DNA of 64,000 nt from NCBI GenBank assembly GCA_946221915.1, contig CAMIKG010000002.1:1-64000 (forward strand), in the 5' to 3' direction. Position numbers and translations under genes: made by a program. Numbering within the stretch: position 1 is the first letter of the stretch; each line of letters begins with the position of its first letter. This document shows, piece by piece, positions 8,773-17,601 of this stretch. This stretch comes from an uncultured Erwinia sp. (GTDB lineage: Bacteria > Pseudomonadota > Gammaproteobacteria > Enterobacterales > Enterobacteriaceae). Under the pieces are notes generated by a model. It saw nothing but the letters and a program-made list of their open reading frames with translations. It made no database searches and was not told the origin of the DNA.

Positions 8773-9880
8773 TGGTTCAAATTTACGCTTAGCTCGTCTG
8801 TTCCACGAGCTATCGCTAGAGCAGGTTGCTGAGCGGGTCGGTAAGACCCGCCAGTACATTCAGCGGCTGGAATCCGGCAGTGCTGCTCCTGTTCGCGAAC
8901 TTACAGAAGGTCTGGCAATGGCTCTGCAGGTCACTCCTGCATTTTTCGGGCTCGGTGAGCAATCTCCTGTCTATGAAGAAACGGTGCATTTCCGTAAAAG
9001 AAGTGCCACCCGTATCGCCACTAAGCTGTCAACGCTGGCAAAAGCTGAAATGTATCGGCGGTTGTTGAGTGTCCTCGAAGCGAATCTCAATCTTCCCGAT
9101 GTTCGTTTTCCCGAGCTACGTGCTGAAACCCAGGAAGAACTCGAACTGGCTGCAGAGCAATGCCGTCGGGAATGGGGGTTGGGGGAAGGGCCAATTGACA
9201 ATATGACTCGCCTGGCCGAAAAGCTTGGCGCTTTTGTCACTCATTTTGATTCAGTATCTGACGAAGTGGACGCGCTGTCTGTTCCGCTGGCCAGGCCTTT
9301 TATTGTGCGTAATACCGCGAAAAAATCTCCGTGCAGACAACGTTTTGATATCGCGCATGAAGTGGCGCATCTGATTTTGCATAATGGCATTTCCACTGGC
9401 GACAGAGTAACAGAGTCGCAGGCCAACCGTTTTGCATCGGCGCTGCTGTTACCTCGTGCATCAATGCTGAAATATTTTCCCCGTCCTGTCGGCGGACGCA
9501 TTGACTGGAATGGTTTAAGCCAGTTCAAACTGAACTGGAAAGTGAGTAAGGCGGCGATAGTCTACCGTGCTCATCAACTCTCACTGCTAAGCGATGCGCA
9601 GTATAAAACTGCCTTTGATGGGCTAAAGCGTAAAGGTGAGGCGATTGATGAGAAAGAAGATTATCTGATCGCGCCTGAAAAACCGTTATTTTTCCATAAT
9701 GCGCTTAAGACATTTATGGACGAGCTGGGCGTGGATATACCATCGCTCGCGGAACAGCTTTGCATTACCCCTGCGCTATTAATTGATTTAATTGGTGATG
9801 AAGGGCGGGTTCAGGCTGCGGATGAGAAGAAAGATTCAAATGTGGTTTCTTTATATTCTTATCGTTTCAGAAGAACATAG
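8768..9880 (+). pseudogene. Xre HTH plus ImmA/IrrE-type metallopeptidase, normal start codon lost
   Basis: The open frame encodes an Xre helix-turn-helix (LARLFHELSLEQVAERVGKT, then RQYIQRLESG) followed by an ImmA/IrrE/COG2856 peptidase domain with HEVAH (His147, Glu148 and His151 counted from the ATG at 8918) and downstream TESQANRFA for the third metal ligand. The HTH part has no ATG, GTG or TTG in frame: only an ATT at 8768 precedes it. The ATG overlapping the GNAT stop at 8772 reads out of frame and stops after six codons; one extra G there would restore M-G-S-N-L-R. From the internal ATG at 8918 a 320-residue protein without the HTH could still be made. Adjacency suggests a regulator of module 1. 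Confidence 0.7.
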
Positions 9881-10145
9881 TTTTTAATGAAAATTGCCAG
9901 ATACCTGATTTTGAGTATGACTGCCATAACGGTACTCAAAATTATTGCCTGGTAACATTTGCACTCAAGTAATGAATTGTCGCTGTGTATGGTGGTGCAC
10001 AACAGAGAACGATATGATAGAACAGCTAATCGACTGTTTTTCATAAACGTTATCGACTTCCTGCCAGCACCGGAAGGTATCAGTTAACTCGTCTTTATAA
10101 AGTTCTATCAACCATAACAACACCAGACTATGCATCGGACGACCT

Positions 10146-11228
10146 ATGACTAAATGGAATCATACCCCGGGAATATTCAGCAAAAAACCTGCCCGCCTTG
10201 CACTGGCCGCGCTTGCGCTTGCATTATCCCAGACGGCCTTCGCTGCCACCGCACCAGAATCCGTCACCTTTACCCACAAAGACTGGGATCTGATTTGCGA
10301 TAACACGCTCACCTGCCGTGCCGCAGGCTACTCTGACTTTGACACCGATCCAGCCGCGACGGTATTGCTTACCCGCCTGGCCGGGCAGTCGACGCCGGTG
10401 ATCAACCGCGTCATGCTGGCAGACTTCGAGGGGGAAACCTCAGCCAAAAACCCCGGCGCGCCGCTGCTGCTGATTGATAATGTGTCGCAGGGCAAACTGA
10501 CAGCAGCCGATGATGAAAGCTGGGAAATGACCCCGGCGCAGTACGCTGCTTTTATGCAGGCGTTGCGCCGCGACAGCAAAATCAGCTTTAAAGATAACGT
10601 TAACGAGTATGCGTTTTCAGGTGCGGGGTCCAGCGCGGTACTGCTGAAGATGGATGATGTGCAGGGCAGGATTGACACGCCATCGGCCATTATTAAAAAG
10701 GGCGACAAACCGGAGTCCGTTGTGAAACCACCTGTACCTGAGCCGGTGATCGTTCAGGCCGCCGTGCGCGATAAAGAAAGCCGCGATATGACGCCGCAGG
10801 AAACGGCGGTGATCAAATCCGCGCTGATGAAGCTGCTGACGACTGGCGACGGCGAGCACGACTGTGATGAGGAACAGCTCGAAAATGAGTGGCAGATCGC
10901 GGCGCTAAACGAGAAGCAGTCGCTGGTCAGTGCCTCATGCTGGTCTGCCGCTTACAACAGCGGTGATGTTTACTTTGTGATCAGTAACGATATGTCTGCA
11001 CCGCCAGTACGCGTCACTGACGATGCCAACGAGTATGAGGGTGGCATTCTCTCTTCCAGTATGAAGGGGCGTGGTCTGGGTGACTGCTGGAGTTACGAAT
11101 CCTTCGTCTGGGATGGTAAAGAGTTTGTGCAAAGCGATGAGGGGAGTTCAGGTCGTTGCCGGTTTATCCGCCCCGGTGGCGCATGGGATCTGCCGACAGT
11201 GGTCACGCGCGTGGTGCCGGCGAAGTAA
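10146..11228 (+). CDS. DUF1176 domain-containing exported protein
   Basis: 360 residues with a Sec signal peptide (basic start, AALALALSQTAFA, predicted cleavage near residue 33). The mature part opens with DWDLICDNTLTCRAAGY, the DUF1176 hallmark, with cysteines conserved near both ends (CDEEQLE, SASCW, GRCRF). The protein is probably periplasmic or envelope-located; no biochemical role is established for the family. It is clearly GC-richer than the GNAT modules on both sides, so it may be a resident gene between which accessory modules inserted. Confidence 0.85.
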   Translation: MTKWNHTPGIFSKKPARLALAALALALSQTAFAATAPESVTFTHKDWDLICDNTLTCRAAGYSDFDTDPAATVLLTRLAGQSTPVINRVMLADFEGETSAKNPGAPLLLIDNVSQGKLTAADDESWEMTPAQYAAFMQALRRDSKISFKDNVNEYAFSGAGSSAVLLKMDDVQGRIDTPSAIIKKGDKPESVVKPPVPEPVIVQAAVRDKESRDMTPQETAVIKSALMKLLTTGDGEHDCDEEQLENEWQIAALNEKQSLVSASCWSAAYNSGDVYFVISNDMSAPPVRVTDDANEYEGGILSSSMKGRGLGDCWSYESFVWDGKEFVQSDEGSSGRCRFIRPGGAWDLPTVVTRVVPAK

Positions 11229-11561
11229 TGGCTGACTGATAAATGCCTGCCGGGGAGAGATTTTCGGCAGGTTAATTATCAATTGATATTACGCAGATGA
11301 TGATATGTTTATCCGCTAAGGATGATATTAATTTAAATGATAAGGGTAAATATAAATAAGATAGGTTTTTCGTGAATTAGTTGCTGTATAATGATTGTTA
11401 TCTTTCTGTTTTATTTACAATAAAGAACATTTTATCTTGTTAATTTATCTGGCTTCTCCCATCTCCTCTGTATATTATATCAGCGTATTTCATAACCGCG
11501 ATGCGAATGTGTTGCAGCACACCCGCACCGCTAACCACAACAACTAAAGGACCTAGTTATC
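11229..11561. other. Intergenic region carrying the symE promoter
   Basis: 333 bp without a protein gene of its own. The left 230 bp are AT-rich with no recognised element. The right part holds the LexA box (11468-11483) and the SymR antisense RNA template listed separately. Confidence 0.6.
11468..11483. promoter_or_regulatory. LexA box upstream of symE
   Basis: CTGT-ATATTATA-TCAG matches the enterobacterial SOS box CTGT-N8-ACAG at 7 of 8 core positions, with the expected alternating AT spacer. It lies 79 bp before the symE ATG, consistent with the known SOS control of symE in E. coli. Confidence 0.8.
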
Positions 11562-11570
11562 ATGGCTGAC
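11485..11570 (-). ncRNA. symR: SymR antisense RNA
   Basis: The strand opposite the symE leader folds into a 14-bp G/U-tolerant hairpin (11498-11511 with 11518-11531, loop of 6). Its sequence, including GTTAGCGGTGCGGGTGTG, closely resembles remembered E. coli SymR, an antisense RNA of about 77 nt that covers the symE ribosome site and start codon and represses translation. Ends are approximate. No promoter was assigned inside symE. Confidence 0.7.
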
Positions 11571-11888
11571 CGCGATTGTAATGCAGATATTTCCGCAGCA
11601 AAAGACTCACCTAAAATTATTCGAAGATATAAAGTAAGTTACGCAAGTAAATATCCGGATTTTACCCGAATGCCGTGCCTGACATTAAAAGGGCAATGGT
11701 TAGAAGAAGCCGGTTTTACCACGGGCACGGCGGTCGATGTTCGGGTAATGAATGGCTGCCTGGTGATCACCGCCCGCGAAGCGGAGCAGGAAGAGCCGGA
11801 GTTGTTTAAATCACTGCGTAAGCTCTCCGCCAGAAAGCAAAAGCAGGTGGCTGAGTTTATTGGTGTGGTGGCGGGTAAGTGTAGTTGA
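11562..11888 (+). CDS. symE: SymE type I toxin (SOS-induced, AbrB-like fold)
   Basis: 108 residues. The SymE signature is strong: VSYASKYPDFTRMPCLTLKGQWLEEAGF, TGTAVDVRVMNGCLVITAR, and the C-terminal LSARKQKQVAEFIGVVAGK. E. coli SymE (about 113 residues) is an AbrB-fold protein that inhibits growth and is made after DNA damage. AAAGGA lies about ten bases before the ATG within the SymR-complementary region. In E. coli the gene neighbours hsdRMS and mcrBC; here hsdRMS is 5 kb away with the first GNAT module between. The frame is intact and of usual length. Confidence 0.92.
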   Translation: MADRDCNADISAAKDSPKIIRRYKVSYASKYPDFTRMPCLTLKGQWLEEAGFTTGTAVDVRVMNGCLVITAREAEQEEPELFKSLRKLSARKQKQVAEFIGVVAGKCS

Positions 11889-11904
11889 TAAGAAGAGATG
11901 CCAG

Positions 11905-11923
11905 CCCCGGTGGATGACCGGGG
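11905..11923 (+). terminator. Hairpin after symE
   Basis: CCCCGGT / ACCGGGG, a 7-bp perfect stem with a 5-nt loop, 17 bp after the symE stop. The U-tract is poor. Confidence 0.45.
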
Positions 11924-12138
11924 CGATTCAACGCTGTTTCATCTCATCCATCGCTTTCTCCGGAATGAAATGATGTCCACTTACCTCTGTTATTCATAAT
12001 CGTTACGCGTATCTTTAATTATATGTTTTATCAGTATTTTATTTTTCGGTGGCAGTTGACATGACAACTTTATGATGATTAAAATTTGCTCATTAGCTGT
12101 ATGCGACCTTCAAATATCACATCAACAGGGAAGATAAG

Positions 12139-12297
12139 ATGGCAATTATTAGCAGTACCTTCGGTGGCATAACCTTAACCGGAAAAGATGCAGAGCAGAT
12201 GCTGAGACAAATGAAAGAAGCCAAACCTAACGAGCTGGCAAAGCGCTCATTGCAGCGTGGAAGGGAATTGCATAAGAAATTATTCGTTAAAGAATAA
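12139..12297 (+). CDS. Small 52-residue protein, candidate antitoxin of GNAT module 2
   Basis: Begins MAIISSTFGGITLTGKDAEQ and ends RGRELHKKLFVKE: a paralogue of the protein at 8002-8172. The stretch before the start also resembles the first copy (both contain ATCAACAG before the ribosome site). It is followed after 14 bp by the second GNAT gene. No known family is recognised; the role as antitoxin or accessory subunit is inferred only from the duplicated pairing. Confidence 0.75.
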   Translation: MAIISSTFGGITLTGKDAEQMLRQMKEAKPNELAKRSLQRGRELHKKLFVKE

Positions 12298-12311
12298 TAT
12301 CGGTTGATATC

Positions 12312-12890
12312 ATGGATGATAGTTTACTCACTCAGCTCAAAATTATGCCGTTAAATATGCTCCACAAGGTTAAAAAATTCAGTGGCGGCAAAAAAGAATT
12401 TCAACCCCTAAAAAGTTTTTTGCAACAGGATGCATTGGCTTTCCAAAAGGGTTTTATTGGCAGAACATATGTTGCGGTTAATGACAGTATCAGGAAAGAC
12501 AAATGTATCCCGAGCAGTCAGTTCCCGTACACTGTGCTGGGGTATATAACGTTAACCTGCAGTGAAATTGATTTTGATGGCTATGGCTTAAGTGACTGTC
12601 GCCGGGCAGGGAGATATCAATTTCTCCCTGCGGTGAAAATTGCACGATTAGCCGTGGATGCCAAAATTCGTGCTGCAGGAATAGGTTCAATACTGTTTCA
12701 ACAGGCCATTGTCATCGCTGCAGACTATATTCTTCCGTATGTTGGAGGCCGTTTTTTGATCACAGAGGCAAAAAGAGAAGCTATGGATTTTTACCATCGA
12801 AAGGGGATGAGGCTGCTCGACACAGAAGAAAACCACAGGTCGACTCATCCACTCATGTATATGGATTTGGTAACCCTGCTGGATAGCTGA
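12312..12890 (+). CDS. TacT-like GNAT acetyltransferase, candidate toxin (module 2)
   Basis: 192 residues, same length and layout as the acetyltransferase at 8194-8772: KKFSGGKKEFQPLKSFLQQDAL, GRTYVAV, LGYITLTCSEI, VKIARLAVD, acetyl-CoA loop RAAGIGSILF, and FYHRKGM near the C-terminus. It forms a two-gene unit with the small gene 14 bp upstream. Unlike module 1, no Xre/ImmA gene follows. Residues FxxGxxEFQPLKxFLQxDAL and KIARLAVD are conserved between the copies, so both look functional. The tRNA-acetylating role is inferred from TacT-type relatives. Confidence 0.75.
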   Translation: MDDSLLTQLKIMPLNMLHKVKKFSGGKKEFQPLKSFLQQDALAFQKGFIGRTYVAVNDSIRKDKCIPSSQFPYTVLGYITLTCSEIDFDGYGLSDCRRAGRYQFLPAVKIARLAVDAKIRAAGIGSILFQQAIVIAADYILPYVGGRFLITEAKREAMDFYHRKGMRLLDTEENHRSTHPLMYMDLVTLLDS

Positions 12891-12942
12891 GTTTGTTATC
12901 CAGCAAGTTCATTACCCCCCACCCCAACCGCACTCCGCAGCC

Positions 12943-13131
12943 TCACACCGCCTGCCGGTTCAGTCCTTCCGCTGCATCCGTGGACTGCACCACCCTATCG
13001 GTATTGCTCTGCGTCATGGTCTCAATCTGCTTAATCGACTGATTAATTAGCCCCAGCGGCGTGGTACGCAAACGGCAGGCAGGCTATGTGATTACTCCAC
13101 GGCGAAAATTGTCGGTCAGCGTCTCCAGCCG
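12943..13131 (-). pseudogene. Scar of a methyl-accepting chemotaxis protein C-terminus
   Basis: Two short minus-strand frames translate as chemoreceptor tail. At 12943 to about 13055 it reads LGLINQSIKQIETMTQSNTD and onward to EGLNRQAV-stop; at 13084-13131, RLETLTDNFRRGVIT-stop. Both match the signalling-domain end and last residues of MCPs, but they are out of order and lack everything upstream. The scar lies directly after the guanidine carboxylase gene, where an allophanate hydrolase gene might have been expected. Confidence 0.65.
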
Positions 13132-13154
13132 TCAACCAACACAGCATGCAGTCA

Positions 13155-16100
13155 TCAAACGGGCTCCTTTGCCATAACCACCACCGCCTGCCCGGCGCGC
13201 ACCGCCGATCCCGGCTGGACACGCACCTGTTTAATCACGCCATCGCACGGTGCGACCAGCGGGATCTCCATCTTCATCGATTCGAGGATCACCAGCACAT
13301 CGCCCGCGCGCACGCTGTCGCCGGGCTGGGTTTTCACCTGCCACAGGTTACCGGCGATCGGGCTGTCGACGCCCAGCTCGCCGGGTTGCAGCGCGGCGTC
13401 CTGTGTTTCATCGGCCACCACATCGACGCTGTCGCTGTGCAGCTGATCGCTGGCGATCCAGCGCTCGCGCTCGGCGTTAAATGCCGCCTGCTGGTGCTGA
13501 CGAAAAGCGTCAATGCTGTCGGCTTCACGGCTGAGGAACTGCTGATACTCCGCCAGCTGCAGCGTGGTGTGTTCGATGCGCAGCGGATAGCGTCCCAGCG
13601 GGAAATCGCGGCGGATCTGCTGCAGTTCGTCGGCAGACACCGGGTAGAAACGGATCTGATCGAAAAAGCGCAGCAGCCACGGCTTGCCGTTAAAGTCCGC
13701 CACCTCGTGATAGCGATTCCACATCTGCAGCGTGCGGCCAACAAACTGGTAGCCGCCCGGGCCTTCCATGCCATACACGCACAGGTAAGCGCCGCCGATG
13801 CCGACCGAGTTCTCCGCCGTCCAGGTGCGCGCCGGGTTATATTTCGTCGTCACCAGACGATGGCGCGGATCGAGCGGCGTGGCAACCGGCGCGCCGAGAT
13901 AGACATCGCCGAGTCCCATCACCAGGTAGCTGGCGGCAAAGACCGTCTGATACACCGCGTCGATATCCGTCAGGTCATTGATGCGGCGGATAAACTCCAG
14001 GTTACTCGGGCACCACGGCGCATCGCGGCGCACGGTGGTCATATATTTGTCAATCGCCTGCTGGCAGGCCGGATCGTCCCACGACAGCGGCAGATGCACG
14101 ATGCGCGACGGCACAGTGAGATCCTGGCGATCGCACACCTCACTCCACAGATCGGCGATCACCGCCAGCAGCTGTTCCAGCGGCAATGTCTCTGGCTGGT
14201 AATGGACCTGCAGCGAACGGATGCCGGGCGTCAGATCGATCACTCCCAGTAGCGCGCGCTGTTCCAGCGTCTGCATCAGCACATGACCACGGAAGCGCAG
14301 CACCAGATCCAGCTCGGCATCGCCGATCTCCAGCAGCAGATGGGTATCGCCGGACAGCCGCGCCACCAGCCGTTTATCGCCCGCGCCGGTTTCCAGCACT
14401 ACCGGCGACACCCGCGCCACCGGCTGCCAGTCGGTGACAACCGGCGTCAGCGTCGCCACTTCCTGCGCGCGCGCCTGCGCCAGCTGGCGGGCAGTGGTGA
14501 TATCCACCGGGATAAAGCGCAGTTTATCGCCCGCTTTCAGCTGGCCGAGCTGCCACAGATCCGCTTCGATCACCGTCACCGGGCAGACAAACCCGCCGAG
14601 GCTAGGGCCGTCCGGGCCAAGGATCACCGGCATATCGCCGGTAAAATCCACCGCGCCGATGGCGTACGGGTTGTCGTGGATATTGGATGGATGCAAACCC
14701 GCTTCACCGCCGCTGTCGCGCGCCCACTCTGGCTTCGGCCCAATCAGGCGCACGCCGGTGCGGCTGGAGTTAAAGTGCACTTCCCAGTCGGTGGCGAAGA
14801 AGGTGGTGATATAGTCGGCGCTGAAATACTCCGGCGCGCCGTGCGGGCCGTAGATCACCCGCAGTTCGCGCACGGCGGGCAGGGCGGTATGCAGCGCGGC
14901 GGGCAGTGCCGCGTCGCAGTGATACGAACTGATCGGGTTCAGATGCAGCACATCACCCGTACGCAGCGCGCGTCCGGCATGGCCGCCAAACTGTCCGAGG
15001 GTAAAGGTGCTTTTGCTGCCGAGGTAGTCCGGCACGGCGATGCCGCCGCGCAGGCACAGATAGCTGCGCACGCCCGCAGCGCGGATATCGCCAATCTGTA
15101 ACGTCATTCCGGCACGGATGGTAAACAGCTGGTTCATCGCCAGTGGCTGGTTATCCAGCGTCAGCGCGATCTCTGCGCCGGTCACTACCGCCACCGCATC
15201 AGTGTTGAATTTCAGCGTCGGGCCGCTGATGGTGATCTCCAGCGCCGCCTCGCCAGGCGTATTACCCAGCAGGCGGTTGCCGAGGCGCAGTGCGCGATCG
15301 TCCATCGGCCCGGATGGCGGTACGCCCACCGCCCAGTAGCCGGTGCGGCCAGGGTAATCCTGCACCGTGGTCTGGGTGCCGGCGCTGAGCACTTCCATGG
15401 TGCTGGCCTGATAATGCAGGTTTTCCAGGCAGCGCGTCCACGGCTTGCCGCTGGCAAAAGGCACGTCGCTGAGGATTTGTCGCAGATAGTGGCGGTTGGT
15501 TTCCACGCCGTAGAGACGCGTTGCGCCTAACGCGCTATCGAGTTCAGCCATCGCCTCATCGCGTGTCGCACAGTGGCTGATGATTTTCGCCAGCATGGGA
15601 TCGAAGAACGGCGGCACTTCACAACCCGCTTCCACCCAGCTGTCGATACGCAGGCGCTGACGATCCTGCGGCGGAAACACCACTTCGGTCAGCAGGCCGG
15701 GAGATGGCTGGAACTGACGGCCCGGATCTTCGGCATACACGCGCGCCTGGATCGCATGCCCCTGCGGTGTGAGGGTGGCGGCGAGTTCGGCCAGCGGCGG
15801 CAGATCGCCTGCCGCCAGAGCGATCATCCAGTGTACCAGATCCACGCCCCACACCTGCTCGGTGACGCCATGCTCCACCTGCAAACGGGTGTTCACTTCA
15901 AGGAAATAGAAGCGCTGCGCGTCACTGTCAAAAACAAACTCCACCGTACCGGCGCTGCGATAGTTCACCGCCTGGCCCAGCCGAATTGCGGCGGCGCACA
16001 GTTCATCCGCCATTCCCGCAGGCAGATTCGGCGCGGGCGTCTCTTCCAGCACCTTCTGGTTGCGGCGCTGCACCGAGCAGTCACGCACGCCGAGGGCAAT

Positions 16101-16760
16101 CACTTCGCCGCGTCCGTCACCGAAGATCTGTACTTCGAGGTGGCGGGCATGTTCGATGTATTTCTCGAGAAACACGCCGTTGTCGCTGAAGTTATTTTTG
16201 CCCAGCCGCTGCACCGCTTCAAAGGCGTCCGCCAGCTCACCGGCGCTGTAGCAGACACGCATACCGATGCCGCCGCCGCCCGCGGTGCTTTTCAGCATCA
16301 CCGGGTAACCGAGCACCTTTGCCGCGCGCAGTGCCTCTGCGCTGTCGGCCAGCAGGCTGGTGCCCTCCAGCATCGGCACCTTGTGCGTTTGCGCCAAAGC
16401 TCGCGCGGTGTGCTTCAGACCGAACACGCGCAGCTGCTCCGGCGTCGGGCCGATAAAGGCGATGCCCGCCGCTTCACAGGCTTCGGCAAAAGCGGCGTTC
16501 TCCGACAGAAAACCGTAGCCGGGATGAATCGCCTGTGCGCCGCTGTCGCGCGCCGCAGCGAGGATTTTCTCCACCTGCAGATAGGTATGGGCCGCCGGGC
16601 CGTCACCAAGGCTGATGGCCTCGTCGGCTTCGCGGATATGCAGGCTGCTGGCGTCGGCTTCAGAGTAAACCGCCACGCCCTTCACGTTGATATTGCGCAG
16701 GGTGCGCAGGATGCGGCAGGCAATCGCGCCACGGTTAGCGATCAGTAATGTGGTAAACAT
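13155..16760 (-). CDS. Biotin-dependent guanidine (urea-type) carboxylase
   Basis: 1201 residues. Order of domains: biotin carboxylase (1-450; ATP-grasp glycine loop GGGGIGM at 161-167), KipA/AHS2-like carboxyltransferase half (from about 455, VQDYPGRTGYWAVG), KipI/AHS1-like half (about 870-1080), and a C-terminal biotinyl domain with ESMKME, biotin-accepting Lys1163. It carboxylates guanidine (historically annotated urea carboxylase) using ATP and bicarbonate in the cytoplasm. Assignment to guanidine rather than urea rests on the ykkC riboswitch heading the operon and the paired deiminase subunits. No amidase (allophanate hydrolase) domain is fused. It is the last gene of the operon, about 190 bp after the second deiminase subunit gene. 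Confidence 0.9.
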   Translation of the reverse strand: MFTTLLIANRGAIACRILRTLRNINVKGVAVYSEADASSLHIREADEAISLGDGPAAHTYLQVEKILAAARDSGAQAIHPGYGFLSENAAFAEACEAAGIAFIGPTPEQLRVFGLKHTARALAQTHKVPMLEGTSLLADSAEALRAAKVLGYPVMLKSTAGGGGIGMRVCYSAGELADAFEAVQRLGKNNFSDNGVFLEKYIEHARHLEVQIFGDGRGEVIALGVRDCSVQRRNQKVLEETPAPNLPAGMADELCAAAIRLGQAVNYRSAGTVEFVFDSDAQRFYFLEVNTRLQVEHGVTEQVWGVDLVHWMIALAAGDLPPLAELAATLTPQGHAIQARVYAEDPGRQFQPSPGLLTEVVFPPQDRQRLRIDSWVEAGCEVPPFFDPMLAKIISHCATRDEAMAELDSALGATRLYGVETNRHYLRQILSDVPFASGKPWTRCLENLHYQASTMEVLSAGTQTTVQDYPGRTGYWAVGVPPSGPMDDRALRLGNRLLGNTPGEAALEITISGPTLKFNTDAVAVVTGAEIALTLDNQPLAMNQLFTIRAGMTLQIGDIRAAGVRSYLCLRGGIAVPDYLGSKSTFTLGQFGGHAGRALRTGDVLHLNPISSYHCDAALPAALHTALPAVRELRVIYGPHGAPEYFSADYITTFFATDWEVHFNSSRTGVRLIGPKPEWARDSGGEAGLHPSNIHDNPYAIGAVDFTGDMPVILGPDGPSLGGFVCPVTVIEADLWQLGQLKAGDKLRFIPVDITTARQLAQARAQEVATLTPVVTDWQPVARVSPVVLETGAGDKRLVARLSGDTHLLLEIGDAELDLVLRFRGHVLMQTLEQRALLGVIDLTPGIRSLQVHYQPETLPLEQLLAVIADLWSEVCDRQDLTVPSRIVHLPLSWDDPACQQAIDKYMTTVRRDAPWCPSNLEFIRRINDLTDIDAVYQTVFAASYLVMGLGDVYLGAPVATPLDPRHRLVTTKYNPARTWTAENSVGIGGAYLCVYGMEGPGGYQFVGRTLQMWNRYHEVADFNGKPWLLRFFDQIRFYPVSADELQQIRRDFPLGRYPLRIEHTTLQLAEYQQFLSREADSIDAFRQHQQAAFNAERERWIASDQLHSDSVDVVADETQDAALQPGELGVDSPIAGNLWQVKTQPGDSVRAGDVLVILESMKMEIPLVAPCDGVIKQVRVQPGSAVRAGQAVVVMAKEPV

Positions 16761-16954
16761 GCGTCAGACTCGAATCGTGGCGGGTCGTCCCGCTGAAATC
16801 TGGTTCGCCTGCAGGTCGTCCGGCAGGGAAAGGCCACGTCGTCAGGCAGACGGTGTCTTATCGGTTTGGTGTGCGGTGTGGCGATAGCGATTCGCGCGGG
16901 CTTCCAGCATCTGCACCAGCCATTTGCGCAGCCGCTGCCAGCGTGTGGTGTGCG

Positions 16955-17590
16955 TCAGTTCCATACCAGCACCTCGGCAGGCGTCGGGTTCCAGCCATTG
17001 CACGGATTATTCAGCTGCGGACAGTTGGAGATCAGCACGATGATGTTGCACTCGGCGCGCAGCTCGACGTACTTACCGGCAGCAGAGATGCCATCTGCAA
17101 ACGTCAGCCCGCCCGCTTCAGTGACCGGCACATTCATAAAGAAGTTGATATTGGCGCCAATATCGCGCTTCTGCAGACGGCCATCGTGCAGGCAGGCGCA
17201 TAGGAAGTTGTCGCGGCAGCTGTGCATATAGCGTTTGTCGTGGGCGTAGCGCACAGTGTTGCTTTCCTGAGCGCACGCGCCGCCGAGGGTGTCGTGACGG
17301 CCACAGGTGTCGGCGACGATAGTCAGCAGCGGGTTGCCGAGGTTCGAGTACAGCACGCTGCCGCTGGTGAGATAGACGTTGTTCTGACGGCGCAGGGTGC
17401 GCTGCGCATCGTAACGTTCGCGCGGGTTATCGGCGTTGTAAAACAGGGTGTCGATCGCCTGATTGCCTTCCAGGTCGAGCAGGCGCAGCGTCTGGCCTTG
17501 TTTCACTTCAAACAGCCAGGGTTCGCCCGCCGGGATCACATGACGGTACACGGCATCTTCAGGCTGATTATTGCTGGTGACCAGGTTCAT
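16955..17590 (-). CDS. Urea amidolyase-associated protein 2, carboxyguanidine deiminase subunit (DUF1989)
   Basis: 211 residues. Contains the DUF1989 signatures LDLEGNQAIDTLFYNA, IVADTCGRHDTLGGACAQESNT and DGISAAGKYVELRAECN. Cysteines and histidines in those motifs are the likely metal ligands. Pairs with the next protein upstream as the two subunits of carboxyguanidine deiminase (CgdAB type), which converts carboxyguanidine to allophanate. The start at 17590 is chosen because AAGGAG stands nine bases before it; a longer frame would overlap the preceding gene by more than 100 bp. Confidence 0.85.
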   Translation of the reverse strand: MNLVTSNNQPEDAVYRHVIPAGEPWLFEVKQGQTLRLLDLEGNQAIDTLFYNADNPRERYDAQRTLRRQNNVYLTSGSVLYSNLGNPLLTIVADTCGRHDTLGGACAQESNTVRYAHDKRYMHSCRDNFLCACLHDGRLQKRDIGANINFFMNVPVTEAGGLTFADGISAAGKYVELRAECNIIVLISNCPQLNNPCNGWNPTPAEVLVWN

Positions 17591-17601
17591 CTCGCGGCTC
17601 C

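Noticed and set aside
13146..16748. Long open frames on the plus strand opposite the carboxylase gene (up to 391 codons)
   Set aside because: They have no recognisable domains and follow from high GC at third positions of the true minus-strand gene.
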